Assembly: GCA_022264855.1 (NCBI GenBank)
Contig: JABYQU010000001.1
Coordinates: forward strand, 1,054,001-1,118,000
Direction: 5' to 3'
Origin: Lenzites betulinus
Lineage: Eukaryota > Basidiomycota > Agaricomycetes > Polyporales > Polyporaceae
DNA length: 64,000 nucleotides
Shown here: positions 1 through 15,251 of the stretch, one piece after another
Position numbering within the stretch: position 1 is the first letter of the stretch
Layout: every line of letters begins with the position of its first letter
Translations under genes and position numbers: made by a program
The notes under the pieces: generated by a model
The model's database searches: none
Seen by the model: the letters and a program-made list of their open reading frames with translations, nothing else
Told to the model about the DNA's origin: nothing

Positions 1-561
1 TCGGGGTGCGACGTATCGACGGGCTGCTCAACTGCAATGCCGGAGTCAGTCTCGGTCCGCCGGCCCAGCCGAGGTGCTTACTGAAAGCCTGTTGTTCTAC
101 GGTGAAGCCCTCAAAGTTGAGCGTAGCAGTCTTGACCGGACCCTTGGTGGAGCCCATCGCATAGTTCACCGAAGCCGTCTTGCCCGTGTCCGCCGCGCCC
201 GGAACGGTCCCCGTTACAGTCAGGTCGGAACTGAGGCGCACGGCATACGACCGTCAGCGCCGCTCGGAGGCGCGCATACGAAAGGAGCACGAACGACATA
301 CCTTCCTGTGTCCATGAGCACGGTGAACTGGGCCCCACCCAGGGTGATGTTTGTCTGGTATTCCGTATTCCCACTATTTGTGATATCCGGGGTAGCGGTA
401 ATGCTTGCTCTGGAGCGGAGACGGTTCAGACTTCGCGTGTCGGCATCGCCGAAGCCACCTATACGGCCCTGTATAGGAAACCGGGTGGCATGTACATGCG
501 GGAGGTCATCGAGGAGTAATGACAGGTAGAAGACAAGCTGGGGCGCTAGCGAGAACTTCAT
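1..561 (-). CDS. A1 aspartic protease, N-terminal part (runs off the left edge)
   Basis: Secreted or membrane-bound pepsin-like endopeptidase; only the N-terminus lies in the window. Exons are 561-302, 230-82 and 31-<1. The ATG at 561 opens a signal peptide (MKFSLAPQLVFYLSLLL). Exon 1 ends inside the first catalytic motif, and splicing restores VLMDTGSSDL, so Asp-Thr-Gly is intact. The next exons read VNYAMGSTKGPVKTATLNF and then EQPVDTSHP, matching the equivalent part of the neighbouring protease. Both introns have GT..AG ends. The second catalytic Asp and the C-terminus are outside the window, so activity and membrane anchoring cannot be judged. It is a tandem paralogue of the gene at 2145-4409: the introns interrupt the DTG/DSG codon and the later QxF region in both. 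Confidence 0.85.
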
Positions 562-2144
562 GAGCACGAGCAGCAAGGAGATGCGGGCCAAGAGGAAAGA
601 AGAGGAAAGCGGCGGGAAGGAGAATGGCAAGAAGAAAGGAGGGTTGCTCACTGGCGGGTGTATTTGTTCTGACCAGCGTCACCGTGGCTGTGAGTGAGTC
701 GCGCAACGCGCCGTCCGACAGGCCTCCCGGACGGCCACTGCCATCGACGCCGAAGCGCCTTCACTCAGTGTGCCTCGGCTGATCGGCACCCTGTAGCCCA
801 CGCGACGAGCGCAGCTCTACCTCCTGGGCATCCCGTCCTTGACAAATTGTCAGAAATACCTTCGCGCGAGCCCCCTAACTCCCTCCGTCCCAAGGGGACA
901 ACGTCCTGCAGCGCAGGCACCATTTGAATCCGTCGGAGCAGCTCACGTCGAGGCCAGACTCAGTGTGTCAATCAAACGATCGCCAAGAATACCAACAAGC
1001 ACAACAGCGAACTTCGCCGTCGGCCGCCAAGCTTCCAAGCGGCGTAGTCTCTGCGATGATATATCGTAAGGAGGCGGCGCAACGAGCGCTGTCCAAGCTA
1101 GCCGCAAGTGATGCATACTGCCTGCGTGCTTTTGCATAGCTTCCTCTGTGGTAACCCGGTGCTTTCGTGGACGAACCGGTCACACGACGCAAGTTTGACC
1201 CACATCCACCTGCAAAAATGTGGAGTACATCGGCGACGAGTACGTGCTTGCAGGTTCGGGCCCGAAAATTCGGGGTTCGTGGTGCGTTCGCGGCCGTGTG
1301 AACGGATAGGCGGATCTATTCACGGGCCTTTGGCCGCCTGGATAGGGCTGGCAAGGTTGTTGTAGTTTTCGAACACACGAATAAAGCATGTCAAGGCGTC
1401 GAAGCTGAGGAGTCGGAATGCCCGGGAGACTCCTCAGGTGTAGAATGCAAGCCGGAGAGGCCAGATGTCTGTGAGATCGACACACAAATTGCACGTTAAA
1501 AGTCCGTCGAGGATATCAAGCTGCGCCCTAGCTTCAGAAACAAGATTCCTGCATGCACAGAGATGCGGAGCTGCCGATGTTTGTGCTTGAGGATGGGTGT
1601 AAGCTGGTTGGAAGTCAAGCGGGAACGAGCCGCACGATGCTCGTGGTTCTCAGTGGATCTGGGGAAAGAGTTGAGCCCGTTCGCAGGCGGGACCTCCCTT
1701 CTTATATACCGAGGCGCGCGACTTCCTGAGTGTCTACATATGTGTCAAACGTCCGGAGGAGTGTTCGGGTCTACTCAAACGGCTCGTGATCGCGATATTG
1801 CCTTTTCGGTCATTGTTCTTCTTCAAGCTTTGACGCCTTCTCGGGTGGTGGGTCGCAGTATTGCTAGCTGGAAGCTCTCCACGTCAGACGTACCTTGGTA
1901 ATTGACTCAGGCAGTCCTAGTCAACCATCGTACAGGTGGTCTTCTGGCTCCCCAGTAGGTTCACTGGCACTTCTAACGTACCAGCGCACCCCAGCATCTC
2001 CGTACACGGTAACACCGGCTTCTGAACTATCACTGCGCGCAGTTACCAAGTGAGTTCAAGGAATCTAGTTTCAAACGAAGGACATGATACAATGTTAATC
2101 TAGCCACAAGTGTCCCAAAGAAATAATGTCCAGTCCGCCCCACA
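562..2144. other. Intergenic stretch, no gene seen
   Basis: About 1.6 kb between the two aspartic protease genes. It should hold the promoter of the left gene (minus strand, start 561) and the 3' end of the right one. Open frames here are short and show no domain. I found no transposon ends. Confidence 0.6.
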
Positions 2145-4409
2145 TCAGGTCGGCCGCCCCGGCGCGTCTCTCACCGTATTCACAACCGCCCCCACAGAGA
2201 CCATAGACTGCACCCCCGACAGCATTGGCATATTCGCGAGGCCATATCTGGCTTCCCGATCGGATGAAGATGAAGAAGTAAGGAGAGGACGGGCCCCATG
2301 CATGCTGCTCCCACCGCGACTGGACACCGTTGGAGGTGGCGAGGATGGGGGAGACCGAGGGCCGCGAGCTACGTCGAACACGTCCGTCACGCGCGTCGCG
2401 GTCGTCGCGCCGTACGAGATGGGGTCGGGCAGCGGCCGCGGCCGCCTCTCCTGTCCCACCTGTGCGCGCAGGGGGGGCTCAACGCCCGGCTCTGGCAGCG
2501 CGGATGGCGAGGACGCCCACGGATCCGGCAGTTCCGGGACGTCCTCGTAAGGGTCCTCGTACAGCGTCTTCGCCGTCAGTGCGGGGGACACGTCAGGGGC
2601 GGGGGCCTCCAGGCCCGCGGGCGCACGATCGTGCAAGTGCCGGTATTTGCGCCCGGAGCGCCAGATGAAGAAGTACGCGACGGCGAAGAGGAGGAGCAGC
2701 CCGCCGAGCACGCTCGCGATGATGATCTCGGGCAGGTACGGGTGGATCTTCTGCGCGGCGGTCTGCGCGACGGCAACGGTTTGGTCTTTGATCGGCACCG
2801 GGAGGAGCGTCTGCTGCCCGGTCGTGTCGACACCGTCGAGCCGCTGCTGCACGAAGTTGTCGTGCGCCTCGGCGGGGGTGACGAGCGCGCGCAGCTGCAC
2901 AAAGGGCTGGGCGGGCTGGGTCTGGGCCCCACCCACCAAGTTGCCGAAGTTCATGAGGATGTAGGCGGTCCTGACTGAGGACCGCGAGCATGCATGGTGA
3001 GCACTGTGTCTGACTGTTGGAAGGTCGAATTGTACGTACGGAAGGTCACCCCGAGAACAATATCGTACGGCTGCTGTGATGGCATGGGCTGGAACCCTCC
3101 GACACACGAAGGCGTGCCGGAGGCGTCCAATGGCCCAAGAAACTCATTCGTGACAGTTTCGAGAGGATGAGCCGGGTAAGCGATCCCTGCGAAGTTGAAA
3201 GTGACGTTGACCTCCGCACTGCAGGGTACGATCCAGACAGGAGAATCCGAGGCGGAGATATTCGCAAGCTTCGCGCCGGGAACTCGGGAGTAGATCGCGT
3301 CCGCGATCTCCCTACGAAGCCCGCGTTAATAAACGTTAATAAACGGTCTCCTGCACTGGCGCAGTCGCGGTAGACTCACGAGGGCACTTGCGACAGTGTG
3401 TGTGTCGCGTCGAAAACCACCTTCAGCTGCTTGTCCACGGACGCCGCGATAGGCGTTGCATCCGGCCCAATGATCCCACCCAAGTCCAACGCGACCATCC
3501 AATATCTGTTAAAGTTGACCCGTTCGATGGACAGCTGTGCGCTCGACTGGATGTCGCTGAATGACGAGATCACCTCTCCAATCGTCAGCTGGCCAGGGAC
3601 GGGGGCGCTTGGGTCGCTCGACCGTCCGAGGATCATGGTCATGAAGGTGGGCAGAGACGAAAACTGCCCGAAGAGATCGTCCAGCACGGTGTTGCCAGAC
3701 GGGCTGCCCAGGTTCGCCAGAGTCCACGAGAGAGAACTAGGCCCTATTCCCATGACACCTGAGCCCTCAGTGAAGCTCCCAGTGACCGGCTGTTGGACTG
3801 AAAGTGGGTTATGTGAGCATAACGCCACGACCAAAAAGCTGCAAGCCTCACCAAAGGATTGGTTATCGATGTTGAAACCTCCAAGCCCCAACGTCGCAGT
3901 CTCGATTGGCCCTGAAAACAACCAACGTCAGGTTCCGGGTTAAGGCGCATACAACGACGCAAACACATCTGGACGGAACTCACCATTGACAACACCGTTG
4001 CTATACTTGATAGTGGTATTATGAGGACCACCCTGCGCCCCTGGCACATCTCCCGCAACCCACAAATCCGCGCTACCGAACCCCGCAAAACGTGAGACAC
4101 CGGCCCATACGTCACTCAATTGGCCCGATGGACCGTGGGATCCGAGACTCACCTCCCGCTGTCCACCAGCACGCGGAACTGGTTACCGTTGAGCGTGATG
4201 TTCGTGAAGTACTGCACATCGCCTGCGTTCCGCTGGTCAACGATCCCGATGATGTCGCGCCGCCGTTGCGGCGGCACGAGCCCGCCCAGCGACACCGCGG
4301 AATGCCGCTGGCCCGCGAGCGACAGCGAAACCGCGTGCGCGCCGCCCAAGCCGAGGTCCCCCACCCACGCCGCAGCAAGCAGAAAAAGAGAGGTCGACAG
4401 GCGCGCCAT
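2145..4409 (-). CDS. Membrane-anchored A1 aspartic protease with altered second catalytic motif
   Basis: Pepsin-like protease of 641 aa. Exons are 4409-4153, 4072-3984, 3911-3852, 3797-3380, 3311-3040 and 2974-2145, all phase-consistent with GT..AG introns. Start 4409 is the first ATG in frame; the frame continues upstream only through a GTG. A signal peptide (MARLSTSLFLLAAAW) is followed by the first catalytic motif VLVDSGSADLWV (Asp83). Where the second DTG/DSG is expected the sequence reads VVFDATHTLSQVP (Asp265-Ala-Thr), so the flanking Gly is missing. The C-terminal part has a membrane segment at about 449-470 (IIIASVLGGLLLLFAVAYFF), a basic stop-transfer RSGRK, and a Pro/Ser-rich tail of about 170 residues. 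The topology is that of a surface-anchored protease. It may be inactive or of altered specificity. Confidence 0.85.
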
Positions 4410-7585
<3,176 letters not shown>

Positions 7586-9293
7586 CTTTCTACTAAACTG
7601 CGAAGGCTGGGCAAGGAAGACGAGTTGGTCGGGGTGGGTGCGTCCGAGAACGATGAGGAAGATTTGGCGGTGAGTGTGTGCCCATGTCGATGTTACGCAG
7701 GCTGATTTTATAGGATGAGACACGGTGAGGAGGAGATCACGCAATCGACGCGCTCTGACTAGCCCCCGAAAATTGTGCATGGTCATCCGCCCCCCAGTGC
7801 GCCTCCCACCGCCCCCGACAGCGAACGCAGGGGTGATACATCGCCGCGCAGAGGCTGTCGCGGGCAACGTCTATGGAACAGACAAGGCGATGGGAAGGCC
7901 GACAAGCGAGTGCAGAGGCCAATCGCTGTGGACGAGATGCAAAGGCGCTCGGGACCCCCGCCGCACGCAGGATATGTTCTGCTGCTCATTGGACCCCGCC
8001 CCCCGCTTGGCTATACTCCATCACCATCTACGTCGGACGCTCCCTTGTCTTGCCCACGGAATCTGGAATTCAGCCTGCGGCATGTGCAGGTATCTGGAAT
8101 TCGGCCTCGGTCTGACTACTCTGGCATGCGGCTGTGGTTCTACTTCTGTCTACTCGACGATTTACCTCCCTTGTCATTGGGCTTGCGCTGAGCCTGCTGA
8201 CTGATGTGCTCCTCGCCGTATCTATCAAGAGCACCTGCACCGCGACAGTCGTGGCAAGCAGCCAACTCACCGACGACCCCCTGAATGTCTCAGGCCCCCA
8301 TAACTTCAACTTGATATCAGCTACGCATGTCTTGCCCCCCTCCTTCTAATCTGCTCTCTTATGGAACCTACGGCTCTACCGATACATGCCGTACACGCTG
8401 GGAGGTTGGTATGGTGGTGTACGGGGTTGGCCCTACTTCGGTTCTTCGATATCGTTAAGCATTCACACACCTGCATGATATCATGTATGCGACAGTGACG
8501 CTGAGCGAGCCCTAATAGCTCCCTATGCCTCCCTATGCCTAAGGCTCGAGGGCCGAAGGTACATCGGGACCGCTCTAAATGATCATCAAGCATGAATATC
8601 TGCATCGGAATCCAAGATGAGTATGACCGTGTTGCGTCATGCGCATCCATCAGCACCTTCCCGCCCTCCGCGCGCAGGTGCTATAGGTTCCGGTGTCTAA
8701 CACGATATATAATAAGCATATTATGCGCACATTGACCGACGGCATCGGGGATGAATGCCACGACGTCCGCGCGAAGCATAACAGTTAATAAACACCGTCG
8801 CCGCGCCTCCCTACACCTCTGCGTCAACGTGATAAGCCATCTGGGAACGTAAACATGCAGATGTTCAGCGGTGATGTTCAATCAGGGCCAGTGACCGGAC
8901 TATCGTATAGGAAGGAGACCGTCAGACGGTGCAGGTGCCTGGAGCCACGTTGTTGCTCAGCGGCAGCTCCACAAGCAGACATTTGCCGAAAGAGAGCTTC
9001 AGCGCGGGCAGAGCGGGCAGGACCGGGAGAAGAGGTGTTTCGCACATGTGGGCCGGAAATGAGCAGAGTATGCGGACTGCGTGAACGGGAGGGAGGTGTG
9101 AGCGGGGGCGAGAGCGGGGACGAGAGGAAGAGGAAAGGATTTGCGGGATCGGAAGGCGCCGAAAACGGCACGGGCGGCAGATTGGGATGCACGCAGAGTC
9201 CCACGCCAACCCTCGCTCTTCCTCCTTCCGTCTCTCATCTCCTCTGCCGAGTCCACCCGTCCCCATGCTGCACTCCTCGTAGTCGTCCTTGCC
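7586..9293. other. Divergent promoter region between MET3 and the membrane-protein gene
   Basis: About 1.7 kb between two divergently transcribed genes. The stretch before 9294 is pyrimidine-rich. Short open frames (for example 8134-8349 plus) lack domains and intron logic. No gene was found. Confidence 0.6.
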
Positions 9294-11308
9294 ATGATCC
9301 TGCTCGATGGTATCGACAAGCACGACCCGCCACAGCCTGGCAAGCTCGTCGCGGACTCTTCTTCTGCCCCCGTCGCGCGCCCGCACACCCCGACCCCTTC
9401 TCTTCCTGACTACGAAGCATCCCAGGCCCAGCTCAAGCCGACCACACAGTCCTTCCCCGAAATTCAGAAGCAGCGCACCCGCCGGCGGAGATGGAAGAAA
9501 TGCGCACTTTACACCCTCGTCGTCTACTTCGTGGTCACTGTCGCCATCGGTGTCCCCCTTATTGTCATGGTACGTCCATTCCCCGGTATTCCTTCCATCG
9601 CAACAAAGATCGAACGTCTCGCAGAAATTCAAACGCAAGGCTGCCTCGAAGTCAAATCCATATTCCCAGGCGTGGTCGCAGTCCTTCGACATGACTTCCA
9701 AAAGTGTGACACTCGGCGACGCTCCCTTGCGACTATCTTCTGCTAAGTCATGCAACGTGTGGACATCACAAGATGTACCAGAGGATGATGGACAATCGTA
9801 CCGTTCAGAGTGCGTACACTTTCTACTTCGTCATGTGTGCATATCTCATACCGCTGCAACGCAGCCTCGATTACCGGGTGCCTGTGAACGGATCTGTCTT
9901 CCTCAACACGAACATCACCTACTCTGACGACACCTCTTACTTCGAACATTTTGGCGGTCAGCTTCTCGTCGGCGTTAATACAGATTCATCCGTGTCGGAG
10001 GCGACGGTCCATGTCACAATGCACCATACCACACCACAGCTACGAAACGCAACAAATGTGTGTCTGATGCAAACAGGCCAAGGGGGTGGTATATACCTCT
10101 TTGTGCGTACTTCACTCTGCATCGCGGGGTGTCGTTGGCTAACGTCCCGCGCAGACACCTTTGAACATGACCGCGTCCGATGCTCTACATTTCAATATCA
10201 CCCTGCTACTACCCCGAAATAGCACCATATCAAGCACCCTCGTCATCCCCCAACTCCTCTGCCATCTTCCCAATTTCCAGCACGTTTACCAACAAATGGA
10301 CCCCTATGTGACCTTTGGGAGCATCATTCTGGGCGGTGCACTGTCCGGTGTAGCCATCGAGGTGCGTGGGATCCGTGATCCGATATCCGTCCTTGTTCTA
10401 AACCGGACTAGTCAATACAAGCATCCCAAGCCGTCGTGAAGGGGTCGTCAGCGGAAATCCAGGGCAAGTTCACCATAGATTCGTCTCTCTCATTAGAGAC
10501 GGTATCAGCGTACGTTTCCATATCTATCTTGGAAGAGTCATCATGCTGACTCCTTCGATTCAGTCCCATCAATGCGGACATTCGCCTATTCAATAACGGC
10601 ACAACGGGCACGCCGACATACCTGCATCTCACAACAGGCAACCAGTACGGTGATTTCCCCTATCCGCAATAGACGCACGCTCACCTGGTTTTCAGCCCGC
10701 TGAACGCCACGGTTTCGATGTTCATACCGGCTGACATGCCGTACATGGATGGTCCACATTTCATGGCACATGCGGAAACCTTCAATGCACCGCTCACCGT
10801 CGTAATGGCGCACGATCCGGCCTCCGCCCCCGCAGTCCTCCGGATGCAGGCGTTGAACAACCTAGGAAACACTCGCCTAAGTGTCGACAGCCGGTTCGAA
10901 GGAACTTTCGATGTCAATACGATGTTCGCACAAGCGGACGTATTGGCGGAGCAGACCTCAGACACACTGGCTTCGCGGAGCGTTAACGACAGGCGGGACA
11001 ATGGCCCTGCGAGGATCAGCAGCTTCGATGAAGACGACGACGACGACGACGGCACCGTATTGGACAAGGTCCGCATGTTCATAGCCTCCACAACCACGAC
11101 GTCTGCTAGCTCTGGCTCGTCATCCGCGGCCAACAATAGTCGATGTCTCGAGTACGACCTGATCTCAAACTCGGAGATTCGTGGCTGGGTAGGAACGCCA
11201 CCACGACCGTCACCGACGTCCCCCGCGGGCATGAAGGCGATGAACAACATGGGCCACCTCGAGGTCGTCTCGTCGCTAAGCGGCGCCCAGCTCGTCCTTC
11301 TTACATAG
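9294..11308 (+). CDS. Single-pass membrane protein of unknown function
   Basis: Protein of 565 aa from exons 9294-9569, 9625-9809, 9865-10102, 10155-10361, 10412-10509, 10564-10644 and 10696-11308; all junctions are phase-consistent GT..AG. The N-terminus is Pro-rich and polar (PSLPDYEASQAQ), followed by a basic stretch RTRRRRWKK and one membrane segment at about 71-92 (YTLVVYFVVTVAIGVPLIV). This suggests a type II protein with a short cytosolic N-terminus and a long lumenal or extracellular part. That part has several N-glycosylation sequons (NITY, NMTA, NSTI) and repeated beta-rich segments such as FNAPLTVVMAHDPAS. An acidic run FDEDDDDDDG lies near 340 bases from the end. I recognise the overall type from basidiomycete annotations but can name no function; an LEA-2-like or DUF3712-like fold is a guess. 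Confidence 0.8.
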
Positions 11309-12087
11309 CCTGCGTTGGGCGAACTGCATCGGCCCATGTTCTGTGCTCTCGGACTTGACTCATTATATCTCACAGTGCTAAGCCGCATCGCTCCTTCCGC
11401 ATCCACAGCTGCAGTTGTTCTCCCCCTCATCGTCGCTTACGGGCCCGGATCGCTCCGCCGGGTTTCATTATTCAGTGTGTAGCGTGTACTCTATAGGATT
11501 GTTCCTCTTTCCTTTTGTCTATCTTATTGCCCACTGCCTCGGGCGTATTCCGTTGCCATATACGTAGCCGCAGTTGCGTTTCTATCTCCGCTCCTGCAGC
11601 GCCGCCACCACACTGTAGTAGCACCTCACCCCATCCTCACTTCCCCATCCTTGCTACATACCACCACCACCTCCCGTCTCTCGGCGTGCTCATCGTATAT
11701 AATACTCTCTTGCAATCACATCTGTACTCTCGCACATCCACCGACAATCTGCAGTGCGTAGCTCCGAACAACTTGAGTTTCAGCGTGCTACCAAATCAGT
11801 CTACTGGTGGCGTCCAAATATGGGGGCGGTGCTGAGCCAGCTTTCCAGCCTTAACTGTACGGATCTCAATAACCACTCCGAGTCAGATCCACCCCGAGTG
11901 GCTCGTCTACATTCTACCGCCGAACACGGGAGCGACGCGGCCCATTCGTGGTGAGTTAAATAGTGACTGGAGCAGGTGCTTCTCTGCTCCGAGTCAGTCA
12001 CCGCCTCATTTTGACAACCTATATAAACATTAACGCTATAGCGGAGGCACGTCCGTCCTATCTGATCCCACGCGAACCTCCTCTGCG
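11309..12087. other. Intergenic stretch with TATA-like box, no gene
   Basis: About 780 bases between two plus-strand genes. The left part is the 3' flank of the membrane-protein gene and the right part the promoter of the first TIR-like gene. No coding frame is supported. Confidence 0.6.
12020..12027 (+). promoter_or_regulatory. TATA-like element
   Basis: TATATAAA 61 bases upstream of the ATG at 12088 of the first TIR-like gene. Position and sequence fit a fungal core promoter, but the transcription start is not known. Confidence 0.45.
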
Positions 12088-15000
12088 ATGCCCAAGAACA
12101 ATCCCATGTCCCCGCCTACCATACCCCCGAACGACCCCCTGCTGCGGCCCGCGGACGATGGCAGTGGCCACCGCCTCACAGCGAAGACGCTCTCGGATCT
12201 CCTCCCGGGCGTCCTCCTCGCCAACAAGCTCAACGACGACCCGGAGGCCGCCACCGTGAAGACCTGGGTGGACAGCTACGCCACCACACTCGACGACGAC
12301 GTCCACGGCCGCTCGCTCACGCTCGCCGAGTGGCGCACCGAGGCGGCACGGGACCTCGCGGACGGCGTCCCGCACACCGTCGCGACCCTCCTGCTCGGGG
12401 TGTCGCTCCTGCTGGGCGAGGCCCGCACGCCCGCGCCGGACGCGCACAACCCGACGGCGTCCGCGACGGTCTCGCTCATGTGGGAGCTCATCTTCGGCGC
12501 GCTCACGAGCGGGCACCTCGCGCACAGCCGCCCGAGCCGCAGCTCGCAGGGCTTCCTCTTCGTGCCGCTCTGCAGCTGGCTCACGCCGGAGAACAACATC
12601 TGGGTGCTCATCCGGCTGCACGTGTGGCTCGCGGACGGCGAGCGCGGGAACCTGAGCATCGCGGTGCACTCGCACCAGCCGTGGACGCGCAGCTGGATCT
12701 TGGGCGGCGACGCGACGGACCACAGCTTCGGGCACGAGCTGCTCGGGGCGGAGCGCGCGGCGGAGGCGACGCATGCGCTGTACGGGATCAAGTGGGAGCA
12801 GAGCTTCGGGGTGGAGAAGGTGCATAAGGGCGAGGAGGAGGAGGATGTGGACGACATCCACCTCGTGCCCGCCGATCGCGAGCCCATCGACGGCATCGAG
12901 GAGGCGCAGCTGATCAGGACCGATGACGGAACGACGGTGAGCTTGGACGATGCCGCCCCGCAGGACAAGGCGAAGGAGGGCGAGGGGTACAACGTCCACC
13001 AGCAGTGGTCGACCGTGTACAACACGCAGGCTCTCGTCAAGGCATGGGAGGTGCGCACAGAACGCCACACCCGGGACATGTCGTACACCATCCCCACCGA
13101 CAAGTACCACTACACCGAGGTCGCACGCGACGACCTGCACGCCACCCTCTTCATTTTCGACGCCGCCCAAGGCTACACGCACGACGCCAGGGTCATGGGC
13201 CCGATCCACGGCAAGAGCAACACACAGCGGCGCGACCCGGACGGCCACACCACGCTCGAGCTTGCACGCACCGCGGACGCCATCCGCCGCTTCGAGATCC
13301 ACCTCGACGCCGCGCGTCGCTACGCCGGCCGGAAGGAGTGGGAATCCGCACGAGGCGCCATCTGGGACGCCATCCGCGCCTGCACATCCCCGGACAGCAT
13401 CCTCCTGAAGGAGCACCGCTATCTCGGCCGCGCTCTTTCCGACCTGTCCAAGATCGCGCGGACGCTCGGGCGGCAAGAGGAGGCGCTCGCCATCTATGAA
13501 GAGCTATTGGCGCAGGCGGCCGTTCCAGAGGCTGCCTCCAGCGAGCTGGCCGCCGAGATCCACGGAGAGCTCGGGGTCGTGTTCCGACGCTTGGGGCTTC
13601 TGGACAAGGCGAAGGCTGCATTCCAGGCCCAGTATGACGCGGCGAAGGCGCGCAGATGGCAGCGCGGTGTGTGTCGGGCGGCAGGGAATCTGGGCATCGT
13701 GAACTACCAGCTCTGGCAGGCGCAAAGACCCTCAGGCAGGGATGAGAGGCTCCTGGATGCTGCGATCGAACAACTGCTGGAACGAATTCGAATCGCCCAA
13801 GCTCTGCAGACAGAGAGCGCCCCGACGGCAATCCGGGGCAAAAAGGCGAAGAGGGTTGCTGACTGGAAGAAACTGAATGCTTGGGAAGCTATGGGGCTCG
13901 CCCGTCTCTCTCTGTGCTATGTCGCGCGTGGGAAGGTTGAGGACGCCGTCAAGAACGCCAAACTGGCTATTGAGCGTAGCGACCACTCGGGTGACCCGAC
14001 GGTCGTGGCTATGTCCCATTTCTTCTACGGGAAGGCACTTCTCAGCGCCGCAAAACAGGACGAGGCACTCAAGGAGTTTAACACCATGGCGAAGGATACT
14101 GGGGCCTGCACCCCGGCCATGGCACTCTGCAAGGTGCCATCCCACGAGTACTACGCGTACCTCGAGGAGCTGGTGTCATATCCGAACGTAAACTTGGACC
14201 TCGTTGACGATCATGGATACAGCGCACTGGACCATGCTGTAATCAATGCGAACGAGAAGGCGGAAAGGATCATCCTCAAAAGCATAAAGCGCGTGCTCCC
14301 CACAGACCAGGCGCTGTCGGACGCCCGTTTGAAGAGAGGCTACCGGCAGCTCTTCCACCAGGCCCTCCGCCCCGTCTTCCTCGAGAGCAAAGGGGAGCCC
14401 GGGCTGCAACGACTGCGAAAAACGTATGCTGGCGCGCTCGCTGCCGACGAGTCGAAGGCCTTGCAGTTCGACAGACTCAGATTCATACTCTACCGCGACC
14501 TGCAGAAGTGCGCAAAGCTCCCTGGGGCGAGCGACGGCTGGACCCGTGAGTACAGCCCGGAGAAGAATGCCGCGGACGGCCAGGCGGAATCCTTCGTCTT
14601 CTTCTCATATGCGTGGACTCGTGACGCGACGGGCACGCCGGTCCCAGACGATGAGCACAACACCCAATACCACCGCATTCTCGCTGCCACACAATCGTTC
14701 CTTACCCTACACCCCACCGTCAACCCGGACACGCTCGGGCTCTGGATTGTAAGTACCCTGCTGCCCCGACGTCTCGTTCATTGTGCTGACAGACCAACAC
14801 ACCATCATAGGCATGCGCCTGCATCGATCCCAAGGCGCCCGACACCGGTGTGAACGCGCTGCCCGCGATGCTCGCGCAGTGCAACGCCATGATCAGCCTC
14901 GTCGACGAGACGTACTACTCACGAGCGTGGTGCGCACTCGAGGTGTCGATAGTGCTCACCCTGCGGCGCACGTGGGGCATGCAGGCTTGGTACGTGTACG

Positions 15001-15251
15001 ACAAGGACGGCGCGCTGGCTGAGGGCCGGAACGACCCCGAGAGTACCGGGTCGGAACCTACCTTCGCGGAGAGGGCGCAGCCGGATCTCGAGCCATCGGA
15101 GCAGCAGCTGGCCGACGAGAAGCGGCGGTCGGATCGGGGGGCGTCGGCGACGTCGCAGCGACAGCTGCTGCCCTCGGAGAAGCAGTTGACTAATGAGAGC
15201 GAGCGGCCGAAGGTGGCGCTGCTGGAGAAGCAGTGTAAGTTGCTGGAGTAA
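12088..15251 (+). CDS. Cupin-like/TPR/ankyrin/TIR-like multidomain protein, copy A
   Basis: Protein of 1033 aa from exons 12088-14748 and 14811-15251. The N-terminal region of about 390 aa looks cupin-like: VHSHQPWTRSWILGGD (His194, His196) and, after an acidic insert (GEEEEDVDDIHLV), YTIPTDKYHYTEV (His341) and DLHATLF (His351). Residues about 395-690 are TPR-type helices (ALAIYEELLAQA, AEIHGELGVVFRRLG, AAGNLGIVNYQLW). One ankyrin-like unit follows (LVDDHGYSALDHAV). The C-terminal domain is TIR-like: FVFFSYAW near 836, then ISLVDETYYSRAWCALEV with Glu931 placed like the catalytic Glu of NAD-cleaving TIR domains (W-C-x-x-E). No nucleotide-binding (NB-ARC or NACHT) motif lies between. A signalling or immune-like role is inference. 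The tandem paralogue is at 16507. Confidence 0.85.

Noticed and set aside
12058..13476. 472-codon open frame antisense to TIR-like copy A
   Set aside because: It mirrors a GC-rich coding exon, is rich in Val/Arg/Leu with no domain, and the plus-strand gene has a clear paralogue.
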